This document shows, piece after piece, positions 1 to 6,759 of a DNA stretch of 11,956 nt (position 1 is its first letter; the number at the start of each line of letters is the position of its first letter). The DNA is from Clostridium sp. UBA6640. Its GTDB lineage: Bacteria; Bacillota; Clostridia; Clostridiales; Clostridiaceae. Made by a program: the position numbers and the translations under genes. Below the pieces are notes generated by a model, which searched no databases, was not told the DNA's origin, and worked only from the letters and a program-made list of their open reading frames with translations. Location: contig NZ_DKLM01000077.1 of assembly GCF_002455975.1 (NCBI RefSeq), positions 1 to 11,956 of the forward strand. Direction: 5' to 3'.

Positions 1-41
1 ATATAAGTTAACAGATCGTAAACTTTAATACGGAGGTACTT

Positions 42-704
42 ATGAAAACTCACTATTATTTAGGTTGGTTTAACGATGTTTTTCCTGAGAAACTGGTCAG
101 GGTGTTGTATGAGGATATAACTGATAGAAAATCGCTTGTTATGATTAGCGCCAATCCATTTCTTCATGAAGATGAGGAAGTTGGTGCTACTGAACGTTCG
201 TGGCTTGACCAGGCCAACATTATATTTAATGAATATCATTTAATTGATTATAGCGTACAGAAGGAAGCGGCCCAAAAATTAATTCAAAATGCTTCGGTCA
301 TTTTCTTGTTGGGTGGAGATACTGTTGAACAAAACGATCTTTTGATTGAATATCAATTATCAGATTTGATTAAAAAAAGCAAAGCCGTTGTGATGGGAAC
401 AAGCGCTGGTGCAATAAACATGTCCTCTAAATGGTTATGCTCGAAATATACTGGCGATAAATGTGACATAAGTTCTATTTACAACGGTATAGGTCTTGAC
501 GATTTCTCTGTGCTGTCTCATTTTGATCTTGAAAATAACATTGCACAGATTCAAGACGAATTATCTCCATTATCAGAAAAAATGAATGTTTACGCATCGA
601 ACAAAGATTGTGCTGTACGTGTAAAAGGAAACAAAATCGACATTTTAGGCAATGTATATTTAATTTCCCACTCAAAGATTCAAAAGTTAGATGAGACGCT
701 TTAG
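42..704 (+). CDS. Peptidase S51 (peptidase E-like) family protein
   Basis: The 220-residue protein has the class-I glutamine amidotransferase-like fold of family S51, which includes dipeptidase E and cyanophycinase-like enzymes. The nucleophile elbow is GTSAGA at residues 119-124 with Ser121, preceded by GGDT at 91-94. The probable partner histidine is His160 in LSHFD. Peptidase E itself cleaves N-terminal Asp from dipeptides in the cytoplasm, but the substrate here cannot be read from the sequence. There is no signal peptide. The start is well supported: CGGAGG lies 6 nt before the ATG. By eye this gene is less AT-rich than its neighbours, which fits a separate origin. A second, divergent S51-like gene lies at 6142. 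The repeat that follows supplies its terminator. The family call is strong and the exact activity is open. Confidence 0.85.
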   Translation: MKTHYYLGWFNDVFPEKLVRVLYEDITDRKSLVMISANPFLHEDEEVGATERSWLDQANIIFNEYHLIDYSVQKEAAQKLIQNASVIFLLGGDTVEQNDLLIEYQLSDLIKKSKAVVMGTSAGAINMSSKWLCSKYTGDKCDISSIYNGIGLDDFSVLSHFDLENNIAQIQDELSPLSEKMNVYASNKDCAVRVKGNKIDILGNVYLISHSKIQKLDETL

Positions 705-864
705 TTGCAGTGAGTAGCTATGGCTTAACTGAATTAATTTCTTTATGGAAAACTTCTGCAACAGGCAAGGTCATGGTCGTGTACAGTATAAGCATAATTT
801 ACAATAAGTTTCTTGCACAATATTCTTATTTAACGACTAAAATTAAAAATCGAATATTTTATGC

Positions 865-902
865 AAATACCGTATTATTCGAATGAATTCTATGGTATTT
901 TT
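865..902 (+). terminator. Terminator hairpin of J1
   Basis: AATACCGTATTATTC pairs with GAATTCTATGGTATT around a GAAT loop and runs into TTTT. One C-G pair has become a G-U wobble, so the RNA hairpin is kept although the DNA arms differ. It would end the transcript of the S51 gene. Confidence 0.8.
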
Positions 903-1015
903 ACGTCGCAATTCAAATATAAGGCGACACGTGGTTTTACAACCTTATAATTAAAAGGCAAATTAAAATGAAAAGATGTTCTTTTAAAATTAAATAATAC
1001 GGTATTTACAATATA

Positions 1016-1024
1016 TGTTATAAT
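1016..1024 (+). promoter_or_regulatory. Extended -10 promoter TGTTATAAT for the GNAT gene
   Basis: TGTTATAAT is a perfect extended -10. The -35 region, 17 bp upstream, falls exactly on the start of the G site (AATACG). The same arrangement recurs at 4599, 6053 and 6890. The leader beyond it (TTAATCCATAATGGTAAGAT) is also shared with the copy before 6946. Confidence 0.8.
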
Positions 1025-1083
1025 TAATCCATAATGGTAAGATTATGTGTCACAAAGATTATTTATATAACAAGGAGGATGTT

Positions 1084-1533
1084 ATGAACGATATAGTGAA
1101 ACTTAGTTTAGAGGATTTAGATGATTTTCTTGAAACACTAACAATTTATTTTCCAGATGATAATATAAAACGGGAAGATTGGATTGAACTTTTGGAAGAT
1201 GAAAAAACTTTTGTTTATGCTATCAAAGAAAATGAAGTTATAAAAGCGAATATTGCTATTTATAACTGGAAGGGCGAAAATAATTATATCAAAATTATGA
1301 CTATAGGAACTCACCCAGAACATAGAAATAGGGGATATGCTCATATATTAATGCAGTATGTTATTGATGAGATGCTAAAAGATGACATGCATATATTTAA
1401 AGGTGAAACCAGGGAGTCAAATTTTAAAATGCAAAAGGTGTTTGAAGATTTCGGGTATAAGATTATTAACAAAGTAGAAAAGTATTACGATAATCCCAGC
1501 GAAACAGCTTATAAGTATTCATTAGAGATGTAA
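1084..1533 (+). CDS. GNAT family N-acetyltransferase
   Basis: The 149-residue cytoplasmic protein transfers the acetyl group of acetyl-CoA to an unidentified amine. Acetyl-CoA motif A is visible as IGTHPEHRNRGYAHILM (residues 74-90), with the pyrophosphate-binding R-N-R-G-Y-A at 81-86. The C-terminal segment FEDFGYKII (120-128) is the usual GNAT motif B region. I chose ATG 1084 because AAGGAGG ends 6 nt before it; an in-frame ATG at 1045 has no ribosome binding site and lies in the repeat leader. The gene stands alone behind the J1 promoter. It could modify an antibiotic, polyamine or amino acid; the sequence does not say which. Confidence 0.85.
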   Translation: MNDIVKLSLEDLDDFLETLTIYFPDDNIKREDWIELLEDEKTFVYAIKENEVIKANIAIYNWKGENNYIKIMTIGTHPEHRNRGYAHILMQYVIDEMLKDDMHIFKGETRESNFKMQKVFEDFGYKIINKVEKYYDNPSETAYKYSLEM

Positions 1534-1591
1534 GAAAGAGTAATCTAAAGAATTTAAAACATAAGAACATTTGCTATCCCCAGGATGATAA

Positions 1592-1617
1592 CGACACAAT
1601 ATTCTTATATTACGAAT
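1592..1617 (+). repeat. J2: left-flank remnant of the junction repeat
   Basis: The segment ACACAATATTCTTATATTAC closely matches the left flank of J1 at 815-834 (CACAATATTCTTATTTAACG). No hairpin, G site or TGTTATAAT promoter follows, so this looks like the stub of a deleted repeat between two GNAT genes. Confidence 0.45.
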
Positions 1618-1678
1618 TATCAACAAAGTTATTAATATATTATACACAAGAAATAGCATAAAAAGAAAGGAAGTGAAT

Positions 1679-1720
1679 TTTAGTGAGGGTTTGGTACTTA
1701 CGCTACACTCTCTCACTAAA
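1679..1720 (+). promoter_or_regulatory. 9-bp stem-loop across the translation start region of the YjaB-like gene
   Basis: TTTAGTGAG (1679-1687) is perfectly complementary to CTCACTAAA (1712-1720) across a 24-nt loop. It sits between a Shine-Dalgarno-like AAAGGAAG (1666-1673) and ATG 1728. When folded, it would bring the two to roughly 13 nt apart. There is no T tract, so it is not a terminator. It may act in translation or be an insertion scar. Confidence 0.45.
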
Positions 1721-1727
1721 GATAAAC

Positions 1728-2174
1728 ATGATTAATATAGAAATCTTAGATAATATTGATGAGAAGGATATGGAGAATATATTATATGTATGGGAGTCAT
1801 CGGTAAGGGTAACGCATACTTTTTTAAATGAAGAGAATATAATATCAATAAAACCCCAAGTTAAAGAAGGAGCTTGTTATGTTAGCAAACTTATGTGTGT
1901 AAGAGATGATGAAGGTATTATACAAGCATTTATGGGTGTGCATGATGGTAGGATTGAAATGTTATTTGTAAGTGATAAGTTTAGAGGTAAAGGCATAGGA
2001 AAGAGTCTTGTAGAGTACGCAATAAATAGTTTAAATATAAAATATGTAGATGTAAATGAGCAGAATATACAGGGGATAGGATTCTATAAACATATGGGAT
2101 TTGATATATTTAAAAGGTCGGAACTTGATGAACAAGGAAATCCATTTCCTATACTTCATATGAAATTAAAGTAA
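1728..2174 (+). CDS. YjaB-like GNAT N-acetyltransferase
   Basis: The 148-residue protein resembles E. coli YjaB (147 aa) along its length. Both share a W-x-x-SV-x-x-TH-x-FL segment (residues 22-33), the acetyl-CoA loop R-G-K-G-I-G (86-91), VNEQN (109-113) with GFYKHMGF (118-125), and a C-terminal SELDEQGNPFPILHM-type tail (131-145). YjaB is a cytoplasmic acetyl-CoA-dependent acetyltransferase whose substrate is poorly defined. ATG 1728 matches the family's N terminus, but the only good ribosome binding site is 9 nt before an in-frame GTG at 1683, which would add 15 unconserved residues (total 163 aa). A stem-loop covers this region. No full junction repeat or standard promoter precedes the gene, so it may depend on readthrough from the GNAT gene at 1084. 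Confidence 0.8.
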   Translation: MINIEILDNIDEKDMENILYVWESSVRVTHTFLNEENIISIKPQVKEGACYVSKLMCVRDDEGIIQAFMGVHDGRIEMLFVSDKFRGKGIGKSLVEYAINSLNIKYVDVNEQNIQGIGFYKHMGFDIFKRSELDEQGNPFPILHMKLK

Positions 2175-2235
2175 ATATATTTAACTAATAATCTTCTGAT
2201 TTAAAGTCATAACTGAAAAACGAATAATTTACTAA

Positions 2236-2273
2236 AACACCGTATTATTCAACGCGAATATACGGCATTTTTT
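2236..2273 (+). terminator. Terminator hairpin of J3
   Basis: ACCGTATTATTC pairs imperfectly with CGAATATACGG (ACCGTAT with ATACGGC at the base) and is followed by six T. It lies about 60 nt downstream of the YjaB-like gene. Confidence 0.75.
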
Positions 2274-2418
2274 ATGCTGTAATTTGATGAAAGTATATAA
2301 GAAATATATAGATATTAGATACAAAAATAATGTTCTTTGAAAATTGAATAACAGGGTATTTATGAATAATTATATTGTACCATGTTATACAAACATAAAT
2401 ATGATTTTGTTGAATTTA

Positions 2419-2427
2419 TGTTAAAAT
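2419..2427 (+). promoter_or_regulatory. Candidate extended -10 (TGTTAAAAT) for the alpha/beta hydrolase
   Basis: TGTTAAAAT differs from the array consensus TGTTATAAT by one base and keeps the flanking TAT...TAACC context. Because of the 50-bp expansion it is no longer 23 bp from the G site, so another start may be used (TATATT at 2372 or TATACA near 2385). Confidence 0.45.
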
Positions 2428-2487
2428 TAACCTATGACTGGTTTGAAGATGTAAAAAATATATACTATATAAAATGGAGGAAAAAGA

Positions 2488-3306
2488 ATGGAGTGCAAGA
2501 TACAAAATATATCTATAAATTATGAAATAATAGGAGATGGGAAACCAATTGTTATGCTGCATGGTTATTCTCTAGATCATAGACTAATGACTGGATGTAT
2601 TGAACCTATATTTAGCACTAAAGATAGTTATAAAAGGATATATATTGACTTACCAGGCATGGGCAAATCAGAGAGTGCAGAGTGGATTACTAGTTCTGAT
2701 ATTATGCTTGAAATTGTAATTGATTTTATTAAAAAGATCATTCCAAGTGAAAATTTTTTACTTGTAGGTGAGTCATATGGTGGCTATATATCAAGAGGAA
2801 TAATCTACAAAATGGCAGATAAGGTAGATGGTGTTTTATTAATTTGTCCGCTTATAATAGCAGATAATAAAAAACGAAATGTTCCCGAGCATGTTGTGTT
2901 AGTGAAAGATAATATGTTATTGTCTAAACTGACACTAGAAGCTGCTAAGGAATTTAGTTCTATGTCGGTGATTCAAAGTAATACAATCTATGAAAGATAT
3001 GAAAAAGAAATAATATCTGGTGCTAAAATAGCAGATATTAGATTTTTAGAAAGTCTTAAAGAAAATGGCTATGAATTCTCATTTGATGTAGATAAGATAA
3101 ATAAAAAATTTGATAAACCTGCTCTTATACTTTTAGGTAAACAAGATTCCTGTGTAGGATATAAGGATGCATGGAATATCTTAGAGAATTTTCCGAGAGC
3201 AACTTTTACTGTATTGGATGGAGCAGGACATAATTTACAGATAGAAAAAGAAGAATTATTCAATTCACTAGTTAACGAATGGCTTATAAGAGTTGATGAA
3301 TCATAA
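2488..3306 (+). CDS. Alpha/beta hydrolase
   Basis: The 272-residue protein is a cytoplasmic alpha/beta-fold hydrolase with a complete catalytic set. The oxyanion-hole motif is HGYSLDH (residues 25-31), the nucleophile elbow is GESYGG with Ser96, the acid is probably Asp220 in LLGKQDS, and the base is His248 in GAGHNLQ. A cap region lies around residues 125-200. Family members hydrolyse esters, amides, epoxides or C-C bonds, and the substrate cannot be predicted here. ATG 2488 is supported by GGAGG 7 nt upstream. It is a single-gene unit between J3 and J4, with no partner gene. Confidence 0.88.
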   Translation: MECKIQNISINYEIIGDGKPIVMLHGYSLDHRLMTGCIEPIFSTKDSYKRIYIDLPGMGKSESAEWITSSDIMLEIVIDFIKKIIPSENFLLVGESYGGYISRGIIYKMADKVDGVLLICPLIIADNKKRNVPEHVVLVKDNMLLSKLTLEAAKEFSSMSVIQSNTIYERYEKEIISGAKIADIRFLESLKENGYEFSFDVDKINKKFDKPALILLGKQDSCVGYKDAWNILENFPRATFTVLDGAGHNLQIEKEELFNSLVNEWLIRVDES

Positions 3307-3350
3307 TATTTTTCTTTAACGCAATAAATATAAAAATCAGATAGCTATTT

Positions 3351-3400
3351 AAAAGACTGTATTATTCAAAGTTGAATTTATAATATTTTTATGCCTTATT
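3351..3400 (+). repeat. Junction repeat J4 (degenerate, terminator half only)
   Basis: TATTATTCAA and TTGAATTTATAATATT are recognisable C-site and G-site arms that have lost the ACCG/CGGT core. The promoter half (TTCTTTGAAAATTG, G site, TGTTATAAT) is absent. What follows up to 3480 is AT-rich sequence with two TATAAT boxes. Confidence 0.55.
3360..3390 (+). terminator. Degenerate terminator hairpin of J4
   Basis: TTCAA pairs with TTGAA and TATTA with TAATA around a short loop, followed by TTTTT. It is all A-T in the outer stem and so weaker than the other copies. It follows the alpha/beta hydrolase stop by about 55 nt. Confidence 0.55.
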
Positions 3401-3442
3401 TTAAAGTATTTTATGACTTTATATTAATTTTAATAAGCAAAT

Positions 3443-3459
3443 TATAATACTATTATAAT
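3443..3459 (+). promoter_or_regulatory. Tentative promoter region for the ANT(6) gene
   Basis: Two TATAAT boxes (3443-3448 and 3454-3459) lie about 50 nt before the start. No good -35 and no TG extension is seen in this AT-rich stretch, so this is weak evidence. Confidence 0.3.
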
Positions 3460-3505
3460 TAGTTATATGCTGGAATTAAAAATATTTATATTTTTGGAGG
3501 TTAAA

Positions 3506-4378
3506 ATGCGTACAGAACAAGAAATGTTCGATTTAATATTAAATGTTGCAAAGAATGATGAAAGAATTCGTGCAGTTTTTATGAATGGTTCAAGAATAAA
3601 TCCGAATGCTACAAAAGATATTTTTCAGGATTATGATATTGTATACGTTGTTGAAGAAACAAAATCATTTCGTGAACAAAAAGATTGGATTGACCAATTT
3701 GGTGAACGATTATATATGCAATATCCTGAAGAAAATTCTTACTATCCAAATGATATAGAAAATTGCTATGCGTGGCTTATTCAATTTACTGACGGAAATC
3801 GTCTTGACTTAACTGTATGGACATTATCACAGGTTCTAAAAGAAATTGAAGACGACAGGCTTTGTAGAATATTACTTGATAAAGATAAATGTTTACCCAA
3901 CATGCCTGAAGCAACAGATAAGGATTATTGGGTTAAAGAACCAACAGAATGTCAATTTTTTGAAACTTGTAATGAATATTGGTGGTGTCTTAATAATGTA
4001 GCAAAGGGATTATGGCGTGACGAAGTACCATATGTAATGGATATGATAAATTATGTTGTCCGCCCGCAGTTAATTCGTTTAATGGAGTGGAAAATAGGAT
4101 TTGACACAGGTTTTACTGTTAGTGTTGGAAAATCGGGTAAATATATGTATAAGTGGTTGGAAAAGGAAGAATGGAATACATTTTTAAAAACATATCCTTC
4201 TGGAAATATAAAAGATATCTGGAAATCAGTTTTTATTATGTGTGACTTATTTAATGATATTGCCAATAAAGTATCATGTAACATGAGTATTATATATAAT
4301 GAAACTGAAGCAAATAATAGTTTAAAATTTTTAAAGGATGTTTATTCATTACCCAAAGATGCAAAAGAAATATATTAA
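3506..4378 (+). CDS. ANT(6) family aminoglycoside 6-adenylyltransferase (AadE/AadK-like)
   Basis: The 290-residue cytoplasmic enzyme belongs to the ANT(6) family, whose members adenylylate streptomycin at the 6-position using ATP. The N-terminal nucleotidyltransferase motif is GSRINPN...FQDYDI (residues 28-45) with metal-binding Asp42 and Asp44; a third acidic residue is Asp101 in RLDLT. The family's C-terminal signatures follow: CNEYWW (about 155-160), an R-x-QL-x-R-x-MEWKIG block and TGF-x-VSVGK. Length fits AadK/AadE (about 284-302 aa). TTGGAGG 6 nt before ATG 3506 fixes the start; an in-frame ATG at 3467 has no binding site. A 17-bp tandem repeat begins at the stop codon. Resistance is plausible but untested, because divergent chromosomal members can be weak or silent. 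Confidence 0.9.
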   Translation: MRTEQEMFDLILNVAKNDERIRAVFMNGSRINPNATKDIFQDYDIVYVVEETKSFREQKDWIDQFGERLYMQYPEENSYYPNDIENCYAWLIQFTDGNRLDLTVWTLSQVLKEIEDDRLCRILLDKDKCLPNMPEATDKDYWVKEPTECQFFETCNEYWWCLNNVAKGLWRDEVPYVMDMINYVVRPQLIRLMEWKIGFDTGFTVSVGKSGKYMYKWLEKEEWNTFLKTYPSGNIKDIWKSVFIMCDLFNDIANKVSCNMSIIYNETEANNSLKFLKDVYSLPKDAKEIY

Positions 4379-4435
4379 TTAATATTTAAGGTTAATTAAT
4401 ATTTAAGGTTAATTAATATTTAAGGTTAATTAATA
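4375..4435 (+). repeat. 17-bp tandem repeat, about 3.6 copies
   Basis: TTAATTAATATTTAAGG is repeated perfectly three times (4375-4391, 4392-4408, 4409-4425), followed by a 10-base partial copy. It begins one base before the stop codon of the ANT(6) gene, so the stop itself lies in the first unit. Each unit contains the palindrome TTAATTAA. Confidence 0.95.
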
Positions 4436-4477
4436 ATCTTAGTGCATTACGAAGATAAATCAAAAATAAAATTGATT

Positions 4478-4518
4478 AAAACACCGTATTATTCAAGGTT
4501 GAATAATACGGTGTTTTT
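4478..4518 (+). terminator. Terminator hairpin of J5 (perfect 19-bp stem)
   Basis: AAAACACCGTATTATTCAA is exactly complementary to the 19 bases at 4499-4517, separated only by GG, and ends in a T run. It is the strongest terminator of the array and ends the ANT(6) transcript. Confidence 0.92.
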
Positions 4519-4598
4519 GCATCTTAATTTGAATAAATGACGAATTAATTAATAAAAAGTGTTCTTTGAAAATTGAACAATACGGTATTGGTAAAATA

Positions 4599-4607
4599 TG
4601 TTATAAT
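4599..4607 (+). promoter_or_regulatory. Extended -10 promoter TGTTATAAT for the serine hydrolase
   Basis: A perfect extended -10 lies 23 bp downstream of the start of the G site, as in J1 and J7. It leaves a leader of about 75-85 nt. Confidence 0.8.
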
Positions 4608-4686
4608 CAATTCATAATTGTAAATAATTGTGTTCAATAAATAGGAATTTCTAGGATAGATTATTTATATAAATTGATGATAGTAG

Positions 4687-5718
4687 GTGGTTATAATAAA
4701 AATAGAGGCATTACAACAGTTATTTGAAAGTTATAGAAATGAACAAGGATTTTCAGGTGCAGTATTAATTAAAACAACAGAAGAGACATTATTCAGTTTT
4801 GTTAGCGGATATGCAAATAGAATGTATAAGATTAATAATGCATTAAATACTTCCTTTGATACTGCATCTATAACAAAACTTTTCACTGCAACAGGAATTG
4901 TATTGCTTGAAAGTAAAGGGAAAATCAGTTTTGAAGATAATATTCATTCAAGTATTGACTTATCAGGGACCAAGATTCCAAAAGATGTAAAAATTAAACA
5001 TCTACTTACCCATACATCAGGAATCGCAGATGATGCAGAAGAAGAAAAAGGTGAAAATTATGCCGATTTGTTTATAAACTCTCCAAATTATTCCATGAGA
5101 GAAAATAAGGATTTTATAAAGAATTTTGCATACAAAGAACCAAATTTTAAGTCGGGCAAAAAGATATATTACAATAACTGCGCGTTTATACTTTTGGGGA
5201 TTGCAATAGAGAAGATTACAGGAAGGGGATATAGAGAATTTATTATGGAGGAAATTTTCGAATCATTTCATATGAATAATACATTCTTTGCTTCTAAAGA
5301 GGATAATGATAGAAAATTTGCTGAAGGTTATTTTTATGATACAAATGGTCATTTAAAGAAAAATATATACTCATTTCCTCCAATAGGCACAGCAGACAGT
5401 GGAGCATATACAACAGTGGATGATTTAGATATTTTTATAAGAAAAATAAACACTTGTGATGTGTATAAAAAAATGTTATTACCTCAAACACATATAAAAA
5501 TTCCAAAGGAAGACTATTTGTGTACTATGGGCTTTGCATTTGAAGTAAGAGAAAAAGATGGAGATATTATCAGAGTTCATAAAGATGGTTCTAATGCAGG
5601 TGTCTGTAATATTACAGCTTTTTATCCAAAAGATGATATTACTTTTTCTATATTAGGAAATGTGGAATGTAATATCTGGACATTGCAGAGTAAAGCTGAG
5701 AAAATATTGTTTGCATAA
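4687..5718 (+). CDS. Serine hydrolase, beta-lactamase/penicillin-binding fold (class C-like)
   Basis: Counted from GTG 4687 the protein has 343 residues. It carries the S-x-x-K motif S61-I-T-K64, a Y-x-N motif at Y162-N163-N164 and an HKDG element (298-301) in place of KTG. This pattern is typical of the broad class C beta-lactamase/esterase/D-aminopeptidase group, so it need not hydrolyse beta-lactams. No signal peptide is seen, implying a cytoplasmic enzyme. The start is odd. An in-frame TAG precedes GTG 4687, and that GTG overlaps the only ribosome binding site, AGGTGG (4685-4690). The optimally spaced codon is ATA at 4696, as if an ATG had mutated; the protein would then begin with KIEALQQLF after the initiator. 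The next ATG is about 46 residues in, beyond conserved sequence. The gene is flanked by J5 and J6. Confidence 0.82.
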   Translation: MVIIKIEALQQLFESYRNEQGFSGAVLIKTTEETLFSFVSGYANRMYKINNALNTSFDTASITKLFTATGIVLLESKGKISFEDNIHSSIDLSGTKIPKDVKIKHLLTHTSGIADDAEEEKGENYADLFINSPNYSMRENKDFIKNFAYKEPNFKSGKKIYYNNCAFILLGIAIEKITGRGYREFIMEEIFESFHMNNTFFASKEDNDRKFAEGYFYDTNGHLKKNIYSFPPIGTADSGAYTTVDDLDIFIRKINTCDVYKKMLLPQTHIKIPKEDYLCTMGFAFEVREKDGDIIRVHKDGSNAGVCNITAFYPKDDITFSILGNVECNIWTLQSKAEKILFA

Positions 5719-5845
5719 ATAAATATATAGATTAGGAATATAATCTACAGTTTGATAAATTCCAATTTGTAAGTGAGATGAAGTTAACGTTTAAGGAGCA
5801 ATTCTCTCAAATGATGAAATCAATATACAATTTAATAATTTACTT

Positions 5846-5886
5846 ATAATGACGTATTATTCAAGAAGAATGAGCGGTATTTTTTA
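5846..5886 (+). terminator. Terminator hairpin of J6
   Basis: The arms GACGTATTATTC and GAATGAGCGGTATT are imperfectly complementary around AAGAA and are followed by six T. It would end the serine hydrolase transcript. Confidence 0.65.
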
Positions 5887-6052
5887 CTTCGCGATTCAAA
5901 TAAAGTATGACTCAATCATTTAAAGCTAAAATATAAATGGTATTTTTAAATAAGTGAATAACATGGTGTTTTTGCGTCTTAATTTGATAAAATGACGAAG
6001 TAATTAATAAAAAGTGTCCTTTGAAAATTGAATAATACGGTATTTGAAGGTG

Positions 6053-6061
6053 TGTTATAAT
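6053..6061 (+). promoter_or_regulatory. Extended -10 promoter TGTTATAAT for the second S51-like gene
   Basis: A perfect extended -10 lies 22 bp from the start of the G site (6034), one base shorter than in the other copies. Confidence 0.8.
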
Positions 6062-6141
6062 ATGGATAAAATGGACATGTTTAATCACAATTGTAAAATA
6101 TAGTGACACCTCTTTACTATAAAAAAATTAGGGGGCTAAAT

Positions 6142-6696
6142 ATGCAAAAATTGATATTAACATCTACTGGATTTACTAATAAAAATATTAAAGAAAAGTT
6201 TTTAGATTTAGTAAATATGCCTAATGATAAAATTAGAGTTATTTTTATTCCAACTGCTGCAATAACAGATGATGCAAAGGCGTGGATTCCAGTGTGTAAA
6301 AATGACCTTTTAGATGCTGGTATTTTAGAAGATAACATAGTTATATATGATTTAGATAGAATTATGAGTTGTGATGAAATTTGTAATTTTAATGTGATAT
6401 ATGTTTGCGGTGGAACTACACAACATTTATTGAACAAAATGAATGAAACTAATTTTAATATTCCATTAAAAAGATTTTTACATAACGATGGGATATATGT
6501 AGGAGTAAGTGCAGGGAGTGTTGTTTTATCACAAAATTTGCCGAACAATTTAGGTTATATCAATTGTAAGCTCAATGTTCACGCAGAAGAAGGTACAGAA
6601 TGTGGATATTTAAATACAAGTGATTGTCCTAATATCAAATTAACAGATAATCAAGCTATAATAATTACAGATAATGATATTGCTATAATAGAGTAA
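6142..6696 (+). CDS. Peptidase S51-like (class I amidotransferase-like) protein
   Basis: The 184-residue protein shares the S51 fold elements with the gene at 42 but is clearly divergent. It has IPTAA (residues 36-40), a CGGTTQ turn (89-94), a nucleophile elbow GVSAGS with Ser123 (121-126) and a probable His147 in LNVHAEE. It is shorter than peptidase E (about 230 aa) but of a size seen in clostridial S51-like proteins, and no stop or shift is apparent. The N terminus matches ATG 6142, preceded by AGGGGGC; an in-frame ATG at 6103 is too early and lacks a binding site. It probably cleaves a small peptide or amide in the cytoplasm; the substrate is unknown. It is a single gene between J6 and J7. 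Confidence 0.8.
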   Translation: MQKLILTSTGFTNKNIKEKFLDLVNMPNDKIRVIFIPTAAITDDAKAWIPVCKNDLLDAGILEDNIVIYDLDRIMSCDEICNFNVIYVCGGTTQHLLNKMNETNFNIPLKRFLHNDGIYVGVSAGSVVLSQNLPNNLGYINCKLNVHAEEGTECGYLNTSDCPNIKLTDNQAIIITDNDIAIIE

Positions 6697-6759
6697 AGCA
6701 AAAATTCGTAAATTTTTTATTTAATGGCACAACAATAAAAACAGAATGTTTACTTTTTA

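Larger units (their letters stand above)
813..1031 (+). repeat. Junction repeat J1 (full copy) between the S51 and GNAT genes
   Basis: This is a full copy of the modular intergenic repeat and explains most of the gene-free stretch 705-1083. It contains a conserved left flank (814-864, closely matching 7661-7708), the terminator hairpin (865-902), a GTCGC/GCGAC inverted repeat (905-909 with 924-928), a TTCTTTGAAAATTG-like segment (978-991), a G site AATACGGTATT (996-1006) and an extended -10 (1016-1024). The stretch 705-812 shows nothing recognisable. Confidence 0.85.
2219..2432 (+). repeat. Junction repeat J3 (expanded copy) before the alpha/beta hydrolase
   Basis: The gene-free stretch 2175-2487 is mostly this repeat. 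It has the left flank ACGAATAATTTACTAAAACA (2220-2239), a terminator hairpin (2236-2273), TTCTTTGAAAATTGAATAAC (2333-2352) and a degenerate G site (ACAGGGTATT, 2351-2360). About 50 bp of extra sequence separates the G site from the promoter-like end TATGTTAAAATTAACC (2417-2432). The GTCGC/GCGAC hairpin is not recognisable in this copy. Confidence 0.75.
4470..4625 (+). repeat. Junction repeat J5 (full, best preserved copy)
   Basis: This copy has a perfect terminator palindrome (4478-4517), a linker, GTGTTCTTTGAAAATTGAAC (4559-4578), a G site AATACGGTATT (4579-4589) and TGTTATAAT (4599-4607). The linker from 4499 to about 4590 is close to identical to 5954-6045 in J6. With the tandem repeat it fills 4379-4686. 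Confidence 0.9.
5826..6070 (+). repeat. Junction repeat J6: two repeat units fused with no gene between
   Basis: The first unit runs from the left flank and hairpin (5846-5886) through CTTCGCGATTCAAATAAAGT to a promoter-half G site (GAATAACATGGTGTTT, 5955-5970). At that G site it passes directly into a second linker, identical in type to J5 (TTGCGTCTTAATTTGATAAA onward from 5970), which then has its own TCCTTTGAAAATTGAATAAT and G site (6034-6044) and TGTTATAAT. The second unit lacks its C-site arm. The remainder of 5719-6141 holds only a weak AGATTA/TAATCT stem (5729-5746). Confidence 0.8.

Noticed and set aside
475..675. Minus-strand reading frame opposite the first S51-like gene
   Set aside because: Shadow of a well-supported gene, with no ribosome binding site and no recognisable domain.
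4375..4435. Short tandem repeat as a CRISPR or plasmid iteron array
   Set aside because: The 17-bp units are directly adjacent with no spacers, and no Cas, replication or partition gene is nearby.
865..4625. Junction repeats as classical integron attC sites
   Set aside because: They are imperfect palindromes next to single genes, but I find no GTTRRRY/RYYYAAC core pairs at the hairpin bases and no integrase gene. They also carry promoters, which attC sites normally lack.
5800..5850. Tiny reading frame after AAGGAG near 5792 (MMKSIYNLIIYL)
   Set aside because: Only 12 codons ending at the edge of J6; no support beyond the purine-rich stretch.
6117..6548. 143-codon minus-strand frame opposite the second S51-like gene
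   Set aside because: Length is due to AT-rich complement of a real gene; the opposite strand has conserved S51 motifs and a good ribosome binding site.
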